From Lentisphaerota bacterium (GTDB taxonomy: Bacteria > Verrucomicrobiota > Lentisphaeria > Victivallales > UBA1829): DNA of 51,442 nucleotides. Positions 1 to 7,516 of this stretch are shown piece after piece. The notes under the pieces are model-generated. The model saw only the letters and a list, made by a program, of their open reading frames with translations. It searched no databases and was not told where the DNA came from. The stretch is from positions 1 through 51,442 of the forward strand of contig SUWI01000009.1 in the NCBI GenBank assembly GCA_015061565.1. Direction: 5' to 3'. How positions within the stretch are numbered: the stretch's first letter is position 1; each line of letters begins with the position of its first letter. The translations under genes and the position numbers were made by a program.

Positions 1-85
1 AACCGCCGTGTACGGAACCGTACGCACGGTGGTGTGAGAGGACGGGACTGGCGAGGTTATCCCTCAAAAGTCCCTCCTACTCGAT
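1..85 (+). mobile_element. 3' end of a group II intron (domains V and VI)
   Basis: The first ~34 bases fold into a domain V-like hairpin: ACCGCCGTG pairs with CACGGTGGT, a two-base CG bulge follows on the 3' side, and a distal TACG/CGTA stem closes a four-base loop. The segment then runs GTGTGAGAGG into a second hairpin region and ends CCTCCTACTCGAT at 85, as bacterial group II introns of the class C type do. The CGC triad within the proximal stem fits class C. Intron-encoded reverse transcriptase and domains I-IV would lie upstream of the window. The exact 3' splice point is inferred from family knowledge. Confidence 0.7.
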
Positions 86-237
86 ATCCTGCATAGCTGC
101 ATCCCATATCTCCGACCAGCAGACCGGAACGCGGCGTTCCGGCCTTGCACAAGGCACCGTTGCACATGAAGGGGTATGATGTAAAACCTTTTTTTGAGGC
201 TGACAGTAAAAATTTTCAAAGAAATTCATTGTTTCGC
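86..237. other. intergenic segment between intron end and RHS promoter
   Basis: No convincing gene is seen. There is a hairpin at 124-142 (CCGGAACG, loop CGG, CGTTCCGG) without a following T-run. A short open frame crossing this stretch has no ribosome binding site and runs into the RHS leader, so it is not called. The composition becomes AT-rich from about 180 onward, leading into the RHS promoter. Confidence 0.5.
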
Positions 238-266
238 TTGACAAACGCAATTCATGCATGTAAAGT
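238..266 (+). promoter_or_regulatory. promoter of the RHS gene
   Basis: A perfect TTGACA at 238-243 and TAAAGT at 261-266 are separated by 17 bases, a sigma-70-like arrangement about 60 bases upstream of the RHS start codon. The surroundings are AT-rich. A GAGG at about 315-318 provides the ribosome binding site for the ATG at 327. No operator-like repeat was seen here. Confidence 0.5.
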
Positions 267-326
267 AATTTATGCAAAGCAAGATCGTGTTTTTCAAATC
301 AACCTTCTAAATATTGAGGTCGTATT

Positions 327-3300
327 ATGAAGAGAGCCTTCCTGTCTGTTGTTGCCGTTCTGACGTGTGTGTTTTCGCTGGTTTCCGCCGAGAAGATCAA
401 TTTTCAGCTTCATCCGCTGTGGAGCGCAGGCAAGGCATCGCTTACTGAAGACGGATATGTGATTTCGCGCAATCTGGATACGGTGAATTTCTCACCGGAA
501 GTGCGTCTGCCGATCCAGCTGGTCTATCGCTCGGCTTCGGAGAAGACCGGGATGTTCGGTTATGCGTGGAGTTCCCCGCAGCTGGAAAGTTCGGCGAAAT
601 TCGACAAGGACGGCGTGCTGTGGACGACCCCCTGGGGCGAAAAATTCAAGTTCTATCCGAAGAATGAAAAACAGCCGAAGGATGCGGTCAAGGTCGCCTT
701 GTATGAGGAAGCGAAAAAAGGTCGCGGCTTCTATTCGCCTTATACGCAATGGGAAGCGGATACCTCCGCCGGCTTGAGGAAATGGAAGGAAGCCAAAGAC
801 TGGACCTTCCGCGGAAAAAACGCTTACCGTGGCTGGCAGTTCGTTTACCGGGATGGGAAACTGCATCGGATCGTGACGCCGACCGGGCGGGAAGTAGTGT
901 TTTCGTATGACCACGGCAAGCTGACCTCTGTGTCTCAGGAGGGACAGTCTTTTGTGGAAGTTTCTTATTCCGGGACTGCCGTCACGGGACTGAAGATCAA
1001 CGGGATAGATTATGCCTTGGGCTACAAAAGCACCAAACTGCAGATCCTGCCGAAAACCGAGTCCGGCAAACTCATTGCCGCCAGCCGTCCGGGACTGGTT
1101 TCAATTCAGCGGGGAAATTTGAATCCAACGCTTTTCGCATACGACGATTACGGATTCCTGAATCAGGTGCGGCAGGGGGAATACATTGATAATCTGAAAA
1201 TCCAGCATCAGAATGTGGCGCAGCGCAAAGCGGAAATTCTGGCGAAGAAAGCGAAGAAAACTTACGGTGGCCCGGTAAACGGCAGGATTCTGTCGGACGT
1301 CAATTATCGTTATGTCTATCCGGGCAACCGGACCGGCGTGGTCAAACTGACCGATCAGCTGAATCGGACGGCGAGTTTCGATCTCAATGAAAAGACGGGA
1401 GTTTTCCAGTTGACGGAGTTCTCCGGCAAGAAATATACTCTTAAATATTTCATGCGGCTGGATGTTGCGTATCTGGGCAAGATCCGCAATGTGGTGGATT
1501 CGCGCGGCCGGGATGTGCTGGATGTCCGCTACGACCGTTTGACCGGGAACATCATCCGGGTCCGGGACATGGCGGGCAACGATGTCAATTACAGTTACAC
1601 GCCGAACGGCGAACTGAAACTGGTCACGCGCCGCGCGGATGATCAGGACGATCCGGAACCGGTGATGTCCTTCCGTTATGCGGGGAGGAATGTGCCTGCG
1701 GCGGTTTCGCAATTGAATGCCAAGGGTCAGGCGGTGGTGACGACTGACATTCAATATGATGGAAACAGCCAGCCGGTCAAAATCAGCAACGGGCAGACCA
1801 CGACCAAAATCGCCTACAATAAGTTCGGCTATCCGGTGCGGATCGAGAACACGTTCGGACAAGTCCGGCTGCTTCAGCTGAACAGCTATAACAGACTTGT
1901 AAGTTCGACCGATCATTACGGAGTCAAGACGTATTACTCTTATACTCCGGCCGGGCTGATTGCCAAAATCGAACGCAAGGACGGCGATACTCTGCTGAAC
2001 TCCATCGCCGTGGCCTACAACGGCAACGGCCAGCCGGTCAGCTACACCGACCAAGCCGGGCGGGTGAAGCGGTTCGAACGCGACGCCTTCGGGCGCGTGG
2101 TCAAGGAATTTTTCCCCGATGACACCTGCGTGGAATACGGTTACAATAAAATCGGTCAGCTTCATCGGGTCCTGGATCAGAACCGGCATCAGATCACGTT
2201 CAACTGGAATCAGTTCGGACTGGGACAGAAACGCACGGCGGTCGGTCAGATCACCGACTATGTGCCGGACAAATTCGGGCTGCTCGCTCGCACGGACTCA
2301 AAACTGAACGGAAAGACCGACCGTTCGATCAAGTATGAATACGACAAGCTCGACCGCGTGGTCAAGGCGACTTACGGCAACGGGGAAGTGGCGACCTTCC
2401 AATATGATTCCTGGGGAAAGCTCATTGCCTCCAGTCGTGGGAAGCGGAAAGCCACGTTTGTTTACGACTATTTCGGGCGTCTGGTCAAGAAGACCGACGG
2501 CGCGGTCGAGACCCGCTATCTTTACAACCAATACGGACAGCGGACCGGACGCCAGCTGAAAAACGGTTCCCTCACGCTGACGGAATTCAAGACCTACGAC
2601 AGGTTCGGGCGTTTGATCGAGATCAAGTCCGGCGACAAAGTCGTAAAGTATCTTTATAGCGGGAAGAATCAGCTCTCCGCTCAGGTGATCGACGGGGTGC
2701 CGGTTGAGTTTACCTACACCAAATACGGTCAGCTGGAAAGCAAGACCCTCGGCGGCAAGGCCGCGCCGGTGGCGACTTTGAAGTATTTTTATGCCAAGGA
2801 CGGGATGATCGTCGGTCGCGTGGTGGCCGGCAAATATCAGATGTATTCGTATGACAAGCGCGGTCAGCTGCTCCAGGTTGCCGACATGCAGGGGAAAATT
2901 GCCGAGAAATACGTTTACGATCCTGCCGGGAACATCCTCAGCAAGACCATTGACGGCAAGACCACCACTTTCACTTATGACAAGGCCAATCAGCTGGTTT
3001 CTTCAACGACTGACGGGAAAGTCACCAAATATCAATATGATGCCGCTGGTCGTTTGATTCAGGAAGGCAACAAAAACTATGAATACGGCTGGCTGGACAA
3101 AGTCCTCTCTGTTCAGGAAAACGGAAAGAAGATCGCCTCGTTCGATTATCAGGTCGATGGTCAGATCGCGCAAGCGGTCCACGGTGGGAAAGCCGAAAAC
3201 TTTCTTTGGGATGAGCTCGCGCTGGTCCATCGCGGAGAAACCAGTTTCATCAACGAGCCGTATGTCACGGGCGGCAATCCGATTCTGAGTTCCAAACAGG

Positions 3301-4160
3301 GCGTCATGTTCAATGATATGCTGGGAACGACCCTCGGAACTAAATCGGAAAAATACAATCCCATCCAGATGACCGCTTTCGGTGAAACCAAAGACCCCGA
3401 TGCACTGTTCACCGGCAAGCCCTATATCGGCGAACTCGGCTACGCTTTCCTGTTCCGGAACTATCGCGCCGACAAGGGAAAATGGCTCATCTCCGATCCC
3501 CTCGGTTACCCCGATGGGTGGAATAATTTTGCGTATTGCAATAATCTTTGTTTATCATGTGCAGATTTCTTAGGTTGCTGGACTCTGGTACATGATTCTG
3601 GATTACCCCCAACCCCATCGTCTATAACATCTTCCACTAGTTGGACTTTGGGAGAGAATCATTCGGCTTTCGGGATATATTCTGTGACCTCGTACTCATG
3701 GACTCAAATCGCCTGTAATGGTGGTACAAATTCAACCGTATCTATACAAACAGCATACGCGAGAACAACCTCAACCACAACAATTAATCAATATAGTACA
3801 TCATTATCTCAAACAATTACGATGTCGGCTAATGCTAAAGGCGGATTTCCTAATATTGCAGAATTCTCAGTGGGAGTATCTAATACTCTGGCTGGTACAA
3901 TTTCCGGCAGTATTGGTTTGCAAACAGGTTCATCTAGCACAGTATCTGTCTCTTTAGGATATTCTATAAATGTCGAACAAGGAATTTATGCTGAGTTAAT
4001 TGCATATCAGCTTGTTGCAACTACAACCTATTTTGCAAAATATATGCCAGCTTCTGAACCTTCGCAGCCGAATCCTCCTATTCAAGATTTGGGGGCCATT
4101 GTTTCTTTTAGTGCCAATTTAGCTCAATTTGGGTCGTCTCAAAAGAGATACGCGGAGTAA
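327..4160 (+). CDS. exported RHS/YD-repeat protein with polymorphic C-terminal tip
   Basis: This 1277-aa protein starts with a signal peptide (hydrophobic residues ~4-20, likely cut after VSA). Dozens of YD-type repeats follow (patterns such as YDKLDRVV, YDYFGRLVKK and YNQYGQRTG) from about residue 380 to 1010. The RHS-associated core near 1035-1070 contains FRNYRADKGKWLISDPLG and NNFAY. In this family the repeats form a hollow shell that encloses a C-terminal toxin, released after the core. The last ~200 residues differ sharply in base composition and amino-acid use from the rest and are described separately. With a Sec-type signal peptide it is probably exported and surface-attached or periplasmic rather than a type VI cargo; that is inference. 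The start is supported by GAGG eleven bases upstream. Confidence 0.92.
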   Translation: MKRAFLSVVAVLTCVFSLVSAEKINFQLHPLWSAGKASLTEDGYVISRNLDTVNFSPEVRLPIQLVYRSASEKTGMFGYAWSSPQLESSAKFDKDGVLWTTPWGEKFKFYPKNEKQPKDAVKVALYEEAKKGRGFYSPYTQWEADTSAGLRKWKEAKDWTFRGKNAYRGWQFVYRDGKLHRIVTPTGREVVFSYDHGKLTSVSQEGQSFVEVSYSGTAVTGLKINGIDYALGYKSTKLQILPKTESGKLIAASRPGLVSIQRGNLNPTLFAYDDYGFLNQVRQGEYIDNLKIQHQNVAQRKAEILAKKAKKTYGGPVNGRILSDVNYRYVYPGNRTGVVKLTDQLNRTASFDLNEKTGVFQLTEFSGKKYTLKYFMRLDVAYLGKIRNVVDSRGRDVLDVRYDRLTGNIIRVRDMAGNDVNYSYTPNGELKLVTRRADDQDDPEPVMSFRYAGRNVPAAVSQLNAKGQAVVTTDIQYDGNSQPVKISNGQTTTKIAYNKFGYPVRIENTFGQVRLLQLNSYNRLVSSTDHYGVKTYYSYTPAGLIAKIERKDGDTLLNSIAVAYNGNGQPVSYTDQAGRVKRFERDAFGRVVKEFFPDDTCVEYGYNKIGQLHRVLDQNRHQITFNWNQFGLGQKRTAVGQITDYVPDKFGLLARTDSKLNGKTDRSIKYEYDKLDRVVKATYGNGEVATFQYDSWGKLIASSRGKRKATFVYDYFGRLVKKTDGAVETRYLYNQYGQRTGRQLKNGSLTLTEFKTYDRFGRLIEIKSGDKVVKYLYSGKNQLSAQVIDGVPVEFTYTKYGQLESKTLGGKAAPVATLKYFYAKDGMIVGRVVAGKYQMYSYDKRGQLLQVADMQGKIAEKYVYDPAGNILSKTIDGKTTTFTYDKANQLVSSTTDGKVTKYQYDAAGRLIQEGNKNYEYGWLDKVLSVQENGKKIASFDYQVDGQIAQAVHGGKAENFLWDELALVHRGETSFINEPYVTGGNPILSSKQGVMFNDMLGTTLGTKSEKYNPIQMTAFGETKDPDALFTGKPYIGELGYAFLFRNYRADKGKWLISDPLGYPDGWNNFAYCNNLCLSCADFLGCWTLVHDSGLPPTPSSITSSTSWTLGENHSAFGIYSVTSYSWTQIACNGGTNSTVSIQTAYARTTSTTTINQYSTSLSQTITMSANAKGGFPNIAEFSVGVSNTLAGTISGSIGLQTGSSSTVSVSLGYSINVEQGIYAELIAYQLVATTTYFAKYMPASEPSQPNPPIQDLGAIVSFSANLAQFGSSQKRYAE
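3550..4160 (+). other. AT-rich C-terminal tip module of the RHS protein
   Basis: After the RHS core (about residue 1072) the DNA turns visibly AT-rich and codon use changes. The encoded ~200 residues are dominated by Ser, Thr, Gly and Ala in alternating polar/apolar patterns (for example TSTTTINQYSTSLSQTITM and SGSIGLQTGSSSTVSVSLG), followed by an aromatic stretch ending YFAKY. Such long Ser/Thr-rich amphipathic beta-strands resemble aerolysin/ETX-MTX2-type beta-pore-forming proteins. No nuclease or deaminase motif is seen. The sharp boundary is typical of exchanged RHS tips. Assignment as a pore-forming toxin is inference. Confidence 0.45.
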
Positions 4161-4166
4161 TGAAAA

Positions 4167-4820
4167 ATGAGACTTTTTTTTATCAGTATAACTATTGTCT
4201 GTTTTTCTGCTATGTCTGGGCAATTGGAAGAAAAATGTGTGGTAAATGGAATCAAGATTTCAACATTAAGGTATTCCTCGATAATCCCATATTCTAAAGA
4301 ATTATTTGGCATTAACCATCATTTTCCATCGCCAGTGAAAAAATTGCAGAATATTGTTAACAAAACGGACGATGGCAGTTTTATTGTTTTTTCTAATACG
4401 GAAATAATATTTATTGCAAATAAAAAAAATGGTGTTTTTAACGGAAAATTATCGATTTATCCAGATGGTATTTTTTCTGTTCATGCTACAATAAAAAATG
4501 GAATTTTGAATGGAAAGTGTAATATGACATTTCAACCGTTTAAATATGCACATGGTTCAAAATTATCGTCCTCAGTCAACTATGATTTCAGAAAAATTCC
4601 AGTTCCCCATGAGCAATGGATTTGCAATGGCAAGCAAGATTTTATTCTAAACACAGAAGGATATTTTATGGATGGTAAGAAATTTAATGGATCTTTTCTA
4701 CAAATAGAACCTTATATGGATCTAAGAATAGTAACAATACAGAATTATTGTAATTTTATATTGATATCCAAAAGCAATCCTGTTGTTTATAAGATTGTTC
4801 CATGGATAAATACTTTTTAA
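4167..4820 (+). CDS. exported MORN-like protein, candidate immunity protein for the RHS tip
   Basis: The 217-aa product has a signal-peptide-like N-terminus (MRLFFISITIVCFSAMSG) and lies six bases after the RHS stop, sharing the AT-rich composition of the tip. Its middle contains repeats of the form NGxFNGKLxIYPDG, NGILNGKC and DGKKFNGSF. These resemble MORN_2/YwqK-type repeats, a family known from toxin-antitoxin and immunity settings. Position directly behind a polymorphic toxin tip, matching composition and predicted export all fit an immunity role outside the cytoplasm. I do not recognise the full-length family, so the function is inferred from context. It could instead be an accessory part of the RHS protein. 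Confidence 0.6.
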   Translation: MRLFFISITIVCFSAMSGQLEEKCVVNGIKISTLRYSSIIPYSKELFGINHHFPSPVKKLQNIVNKTDDGSFIVFSNTEIIFIANKKNGVFNGKLSIYPDGIFSVHATIKNGILNGKCNMTFQPFKYAHGSKLSSSVNYDFRKIPVPHEQWICNGKQDFILNTEGYFMDGKKFNGSFLQIEPYMDLRIVTIQNYCNFILISKSNPVVYKIVPWINTF

Positions 4821-4863
4821 GACAAAGGAAACAACTCCATGCGCCGGAAAGGGGAAACAGTTT

Positions 4864-5385
4864 ATGTATCTAGTCAAATTCACTGTGTTCGTCATTCCTC
4901 TTCAGCTTTTTTTTGCGCTTCATGCCGATATGATCAAGGTCAAGACGCGGGCGCCGCAGAACCAGCAAGCTGTGTTCCAGTATCGGGTACCGCGTAGTTA
5001 TAATCCGTGGAAAACATGTCGGGTGCTGGTGATCTTCGGTGGACGCAATACGGACGGCAAAGCGGATGCCTCCGGCCGGATGGGCTGGGGAGAATGGTGC
5101 GATAAACACAATATCTTTCTGGTAGCTCCCGGCTTGAAAAATGACAACTACTGGGAACCGCAGGTCTGGTCGGGACGTGCGCTGATGCGTGCACTGACTT
5201 TACTGAAGAAGAAATACAACATCTGCACGGACCGTCTGCTGTTTTACGGATATTCGGCGGGCAGTCAGGCAAGCAATCTCTTTCCCGCCTGGCAGCCGGA
5301 TCTGTGTCATGCGTGGGGGAGCCATGCCTGCGGAGAGTATTCTATACGCTCGGTCCATTGTTGTGATATATTCGAAAAAAAATGA
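4864..5385 (+). pseudogene. 3'-truncated copy of the secreted serine hydrolase gene
   Basis: The 173-aa frame carries a signal-like N-terminus, then ~140 residues nearly identical to the intact hydrolase at 5864-6745, including the nucleophile motif GYSAGSQ. Similarity stops abruptly at the codons for HACG (base 5335). The remaining residues (EYSIRSVHCC...) are unrelated and AT-rich. The distal acidic and histidine members of the catalytic triad are therefore missing and the product is probably inactive. The N-terminal leader also differs from that of the intact copy before base 4922. The break makes this look like a remnant left by recombination between hydrolase copies. Confidence 0.8.
4922..5335 (+). 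repeat. direct repeat copy 1 (5' part of hydrolase gene)
   Basis: This 414-bp segment aligns without gaps to 5928-6341, at a constant offset of 1006 bases, with scattered mostly synonymous differences. Both ends of similarity are sharp. It could serve as a homology arm for exchange of the material between the copies. Confidence 0.88.
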
Positions 5386-5490
5386 GCCTTCGACATAAAA
5401 AATCGACGAGGAGGTGAAAATATTCATAAAAAATGAACTAATTAATTTCCTTCACCACGAACTTCAATTTTGACAAGTCAAGGAGAAAAA

Positions 5491-5763
5491 ATGAACAAAG
5501 CCCAGAAATTCTTTGAAAGATCTCAGTTGATTAACAATCAAATTTGGGATATAATGGTCAAGCAAGCTATTGCCTTTTCTGAAGGGAAACAACTTGCTGG
5601 TTCATTTGATTTACAGGAATTGAATCAGGTCATAGCTGATCTGCTAAATTTACAGAGAGATATTGTAAAAACATATGGCGTTCCCCCGAAGTCATTACAA
5701 GATTATTTCGATGCGAGTTTGAGAATGGCAGATGATATCAAGAACGGAACATTGCTTTTATAG
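5491..5763 (+). CDS. small AT-rich orphan protein between hydrolase copies
   Basis: The 90-aa product begins MNKAQKFFERSQLINN and looks mostly helical, with no signal peptide and no recognised domain. The ATG at 5491 is chosen because AGGAG precedes it by the normal distance (5481-5485); an in-frame TTG at 5470 has no such support. The gene is distinctly AT-rich like the RHS tip and lies between the truncated and the intact hydrolase copies. By position and composition it could be an orphan immunity gene left from an earlier RHS cassette. There is no sequence motif to confirm this. Confidence 0.6.
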   Translation: MNKAQKFFERSQLINNQIWDIMVKQAIAFSEGKQLAGSFDLQELNQVIADLLNLQRDIVKTYGVPPKSLQDYFDASLRMADDIKNGTLLL

Positions 5764-5863
5764 TTCCAGCATAACAAAAATACGGTGATATGACTAGGGA
5801 TAAGCTGCGCGCATTGCAGAATCAGTCAGGAAGTTCCAGTTTATCCTGAAAGGTTATTATGGC

Positions 5864-6745
5864 ATGCGATTAACTAAAATATCCAAATATTTCGTGGTCG
5901 GCATTTGTCATTTGTTTTCTGTGGTTAATGCCGATACGATCAAGGTCAAGACTCGTGCGCCACAGAACCAGCAGGCAGTGTTCCAGTATCGGGTGCCACG
6001 TGGATATAATCCGAGGAAAACCTGTCGGGTGCTGGTCATCTTCGGAGGACGCAACACCAACGGGATAGCGGACGCTTCCGGCCGGATGGGCTGGGGAGAA
6101 TGGTGTGACAAGCATGGAATCTTCATTGTAGCGCCCGGTTTGAAAAACGACAACTACTGGGAACCGCAGGTCTGGTCGGGACGTGCTTTGATGCGTGCAC
6201 TGACTCTTCTGAAGAAGAAATACAACATCTGCACGGACCGCCTGTTGTATTACGGATATTCGGCGGGCAGTCAGGCAAGCAATCTTTTCCCTGCATGGAG
6301 ACCGGATCATTGCCGGGCGTGGGTGAGCCATGCCTGCGGAGTTTTCCATACTCCCAGTCAGCGGATGCGGGACGTGCCGGGACTGGTGACCTGCGGCGAT
6401 GCGGATCAGGCACGTTACATCATCAGCCGGAATTTCGTTGAAAACGCCCGTCGCCAGGGCTGCAGCATCATCTGGAAAACATTCTCGAACCTGCCGCATC
6501 AGGTTCCGATGGAATCGCTGAAACTGGCCCGCGCTTTCCTGCTGTTCCACCACGAGCAGCATCTGACCGATCTTGGATATTTTCGTCCGCAGACCAATAC
6601 CGCGAGCCGTGCCTTTGTCGGCGACGATCAGGAGCAGAAGTTTTATCCGGAGAAATCTTCCCGCGCGAAGAACATCTACACCGAGGACCGGGTCATCCTG
6701 CCCACGCTCGCCATTGCCCAGGCTTGGGGTCGGCAGGGAAAATAG
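5864..6745 (+). CDS. secreted alpha/beta hydrolase (PHB depolymerase/feruloyl esterase-like)
   Basis: The 293-aa protein has an N-terminal hydrophobic leader ending near VVNADT, then an alpha/beta hydrolase core. Visible landmarks are a strand with VLVIFGGRN, NYWEPQVWSG, the nucleophile elbow GYSAGSQ near residue 137, CGDADQARY (possible acid residue) and LPHQ (possible catalytic His). This layout is that of the poly-hydroxyalkanoate depolymerase/LpqC-type esterases, which cut ester bonds in polymers or glycan decorations. The start is preceded by GAAAGG. A truncated duplicate lies upstream and a diverged paralogue follows four bases downstream, so the two intact genes are probably co-transcribed. 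The substrate cannot be told. Confidence 0.78.
   Translation: MRLTKISKYFVVGICHLFSVVNADTIKVKTRAPQNQQAVFQYRVPRGYNPRKTCRVLVIFGGRNTNGIADASGRMGWGEWCDKHGIFIVAPGLKNDNYWEPQVWSGRALMRALTLLKKKYNICTDRLLYYGYSAGSQASNLFPAWRPDHCRAWVSHACGVFHTPSQRMRDVPGLVTCGDADQARYIISRNFVENARRQGCSIIWKTFSNLPHQVPMESLKLARAFLLFHHEQHLTDLGYFRPQTNTASRAFVGDDQEQKFYPEKSSRAKNIYTEDRVILPTLAIAQAWGRQGK
5928..6341 (+). repeat. direct repeat copy 2 (within intact hydrolase gene)
   Basis: This is the partner of the copy at 4922-5335, with a constant 1006-base offset and no gaps. Together they bracket the AT-rich 90-aa gene. Recombination between the copies would delete that gene and restore one hydrolase. Confidence 0.88.
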
Positions 6746-6748
6746 GAC

Positions 6749-7516
6749 ATGAGAGTGATTTGGATTGTCATCGGATTCCTGATCTGCATAAATATTTTTG
6801 CTGAGGATTTCCGGATCGACGGCATCCGCTTTTTCTGCCGGGTTCCGGCGAAATACAATGGACATTCCCGGATTCTGGTCCTGTTCGGAGGGCGGAACTG
6901 GCCGGGGAACAAAACCTTGCAAAGCTATCGGTTCGATTCTCCGGCGGACAAACATCAAGTGTTTCTGCTTTCACCGTCCTTCCACGACCGGAATTACTGG
7001 GAACCGGAAAAATGGTCCGGAAAAACGCTCCTGAAAGCGATAGCGGCAGTGGAACGGAAATACGGTCTGACACCTCAAAAAGTGTATTTCTACGGCTATT
7101 CGGCAGGTGGACAGTGTGCCGCATTGTTTTACCACTGGATGCCGGAACGGGTCGGCGCTTGGGCCGCCCATGCCTGCGGAGTATATCCGGATCAGCCGGT
7201 AAAGAACGCGGCGCCCGCACTCATTACCTGCGGAGTGAACGATGCGGAACGTTATCAGATCAGCCGTCATTTTGTCTATCGTTACCGGGAGGCGGGCGGC
7301 GAACTGCTCTGGAAACCTCTTCCGGACACGGGACATGAACTCTCGAAGGATGCGCTTGATCTGGCGCACGCCTGGTTCGATGCGGTTTTCGCAGGAGCGA
7401 AGCCAGTGGCATACGGGGAAGACGATCTGCGGAAAATCAAACCGAAGAAACGGATCGACGTTGAATACCGCAATCCGCTGTATTCGGAAAAGATCCGGGA
7501 ACTCTGGCTGAAATGA
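6749..7516 (+). CDS. secreted alpha/beta hydrolase, diverged paralogue
   Basis: The 255-aa product starts with a signal peptide (MRVIWIVIGFLICINIFAED) and follows the hydrolase order of the preceding gene: LVLFGGRNWPG, NYWEPEKWSG, nucleophile motif GYSAGGQ near residue 117, HACGVY, CGVNDAERY and DTGHEL. The Ser, probable Asp and His of a catalytic triad are all visible, so it should be active. It begins four bases after the preceding stop and its own stop overlaps the next start (ATGA). This indicates tight translational coupling with the O-antigen-ligase-like gene. The context suggests a cell-envelope or exopolysaccharide ester as substrate, but this is inference. Confidence 0.78.
   Translation: MRVIWIVIGFLICINIFAEDFRIDGIRFFCRVPAKYNGHSRILVLFGGRNWPGNKTLQSYRFDSPADKHQVFLLSPSFHDRNYWEPEKWSGKTLLKAIAAVERKYGLTPQKVYFYGYSAGGQCAALFYHWMPERVGAWAAHACGVYPDQPVKNAAPALITCGVNDAERYQISRHFVYRYREAGGELLWKPLPDTGHELSKDALDLAHAWFDAVFAGAKPVAYGEDDLRKIKPKKRIDVEYRNPLYSEKIRELWLK

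Noticed and set aside
145-330. Small gene upstream of the RHS gene
   Set aside because: It has no ribosome binding site, crosses the probable promoter and leader, and ends just inside the RHS start.
5401-5490. Use of an upstream TTG start (5470) for the small orphan gene
   Set aside because: AGGAG immediately precedes the ATG at 5491, and the TTG lies before that site with no signal of its own.
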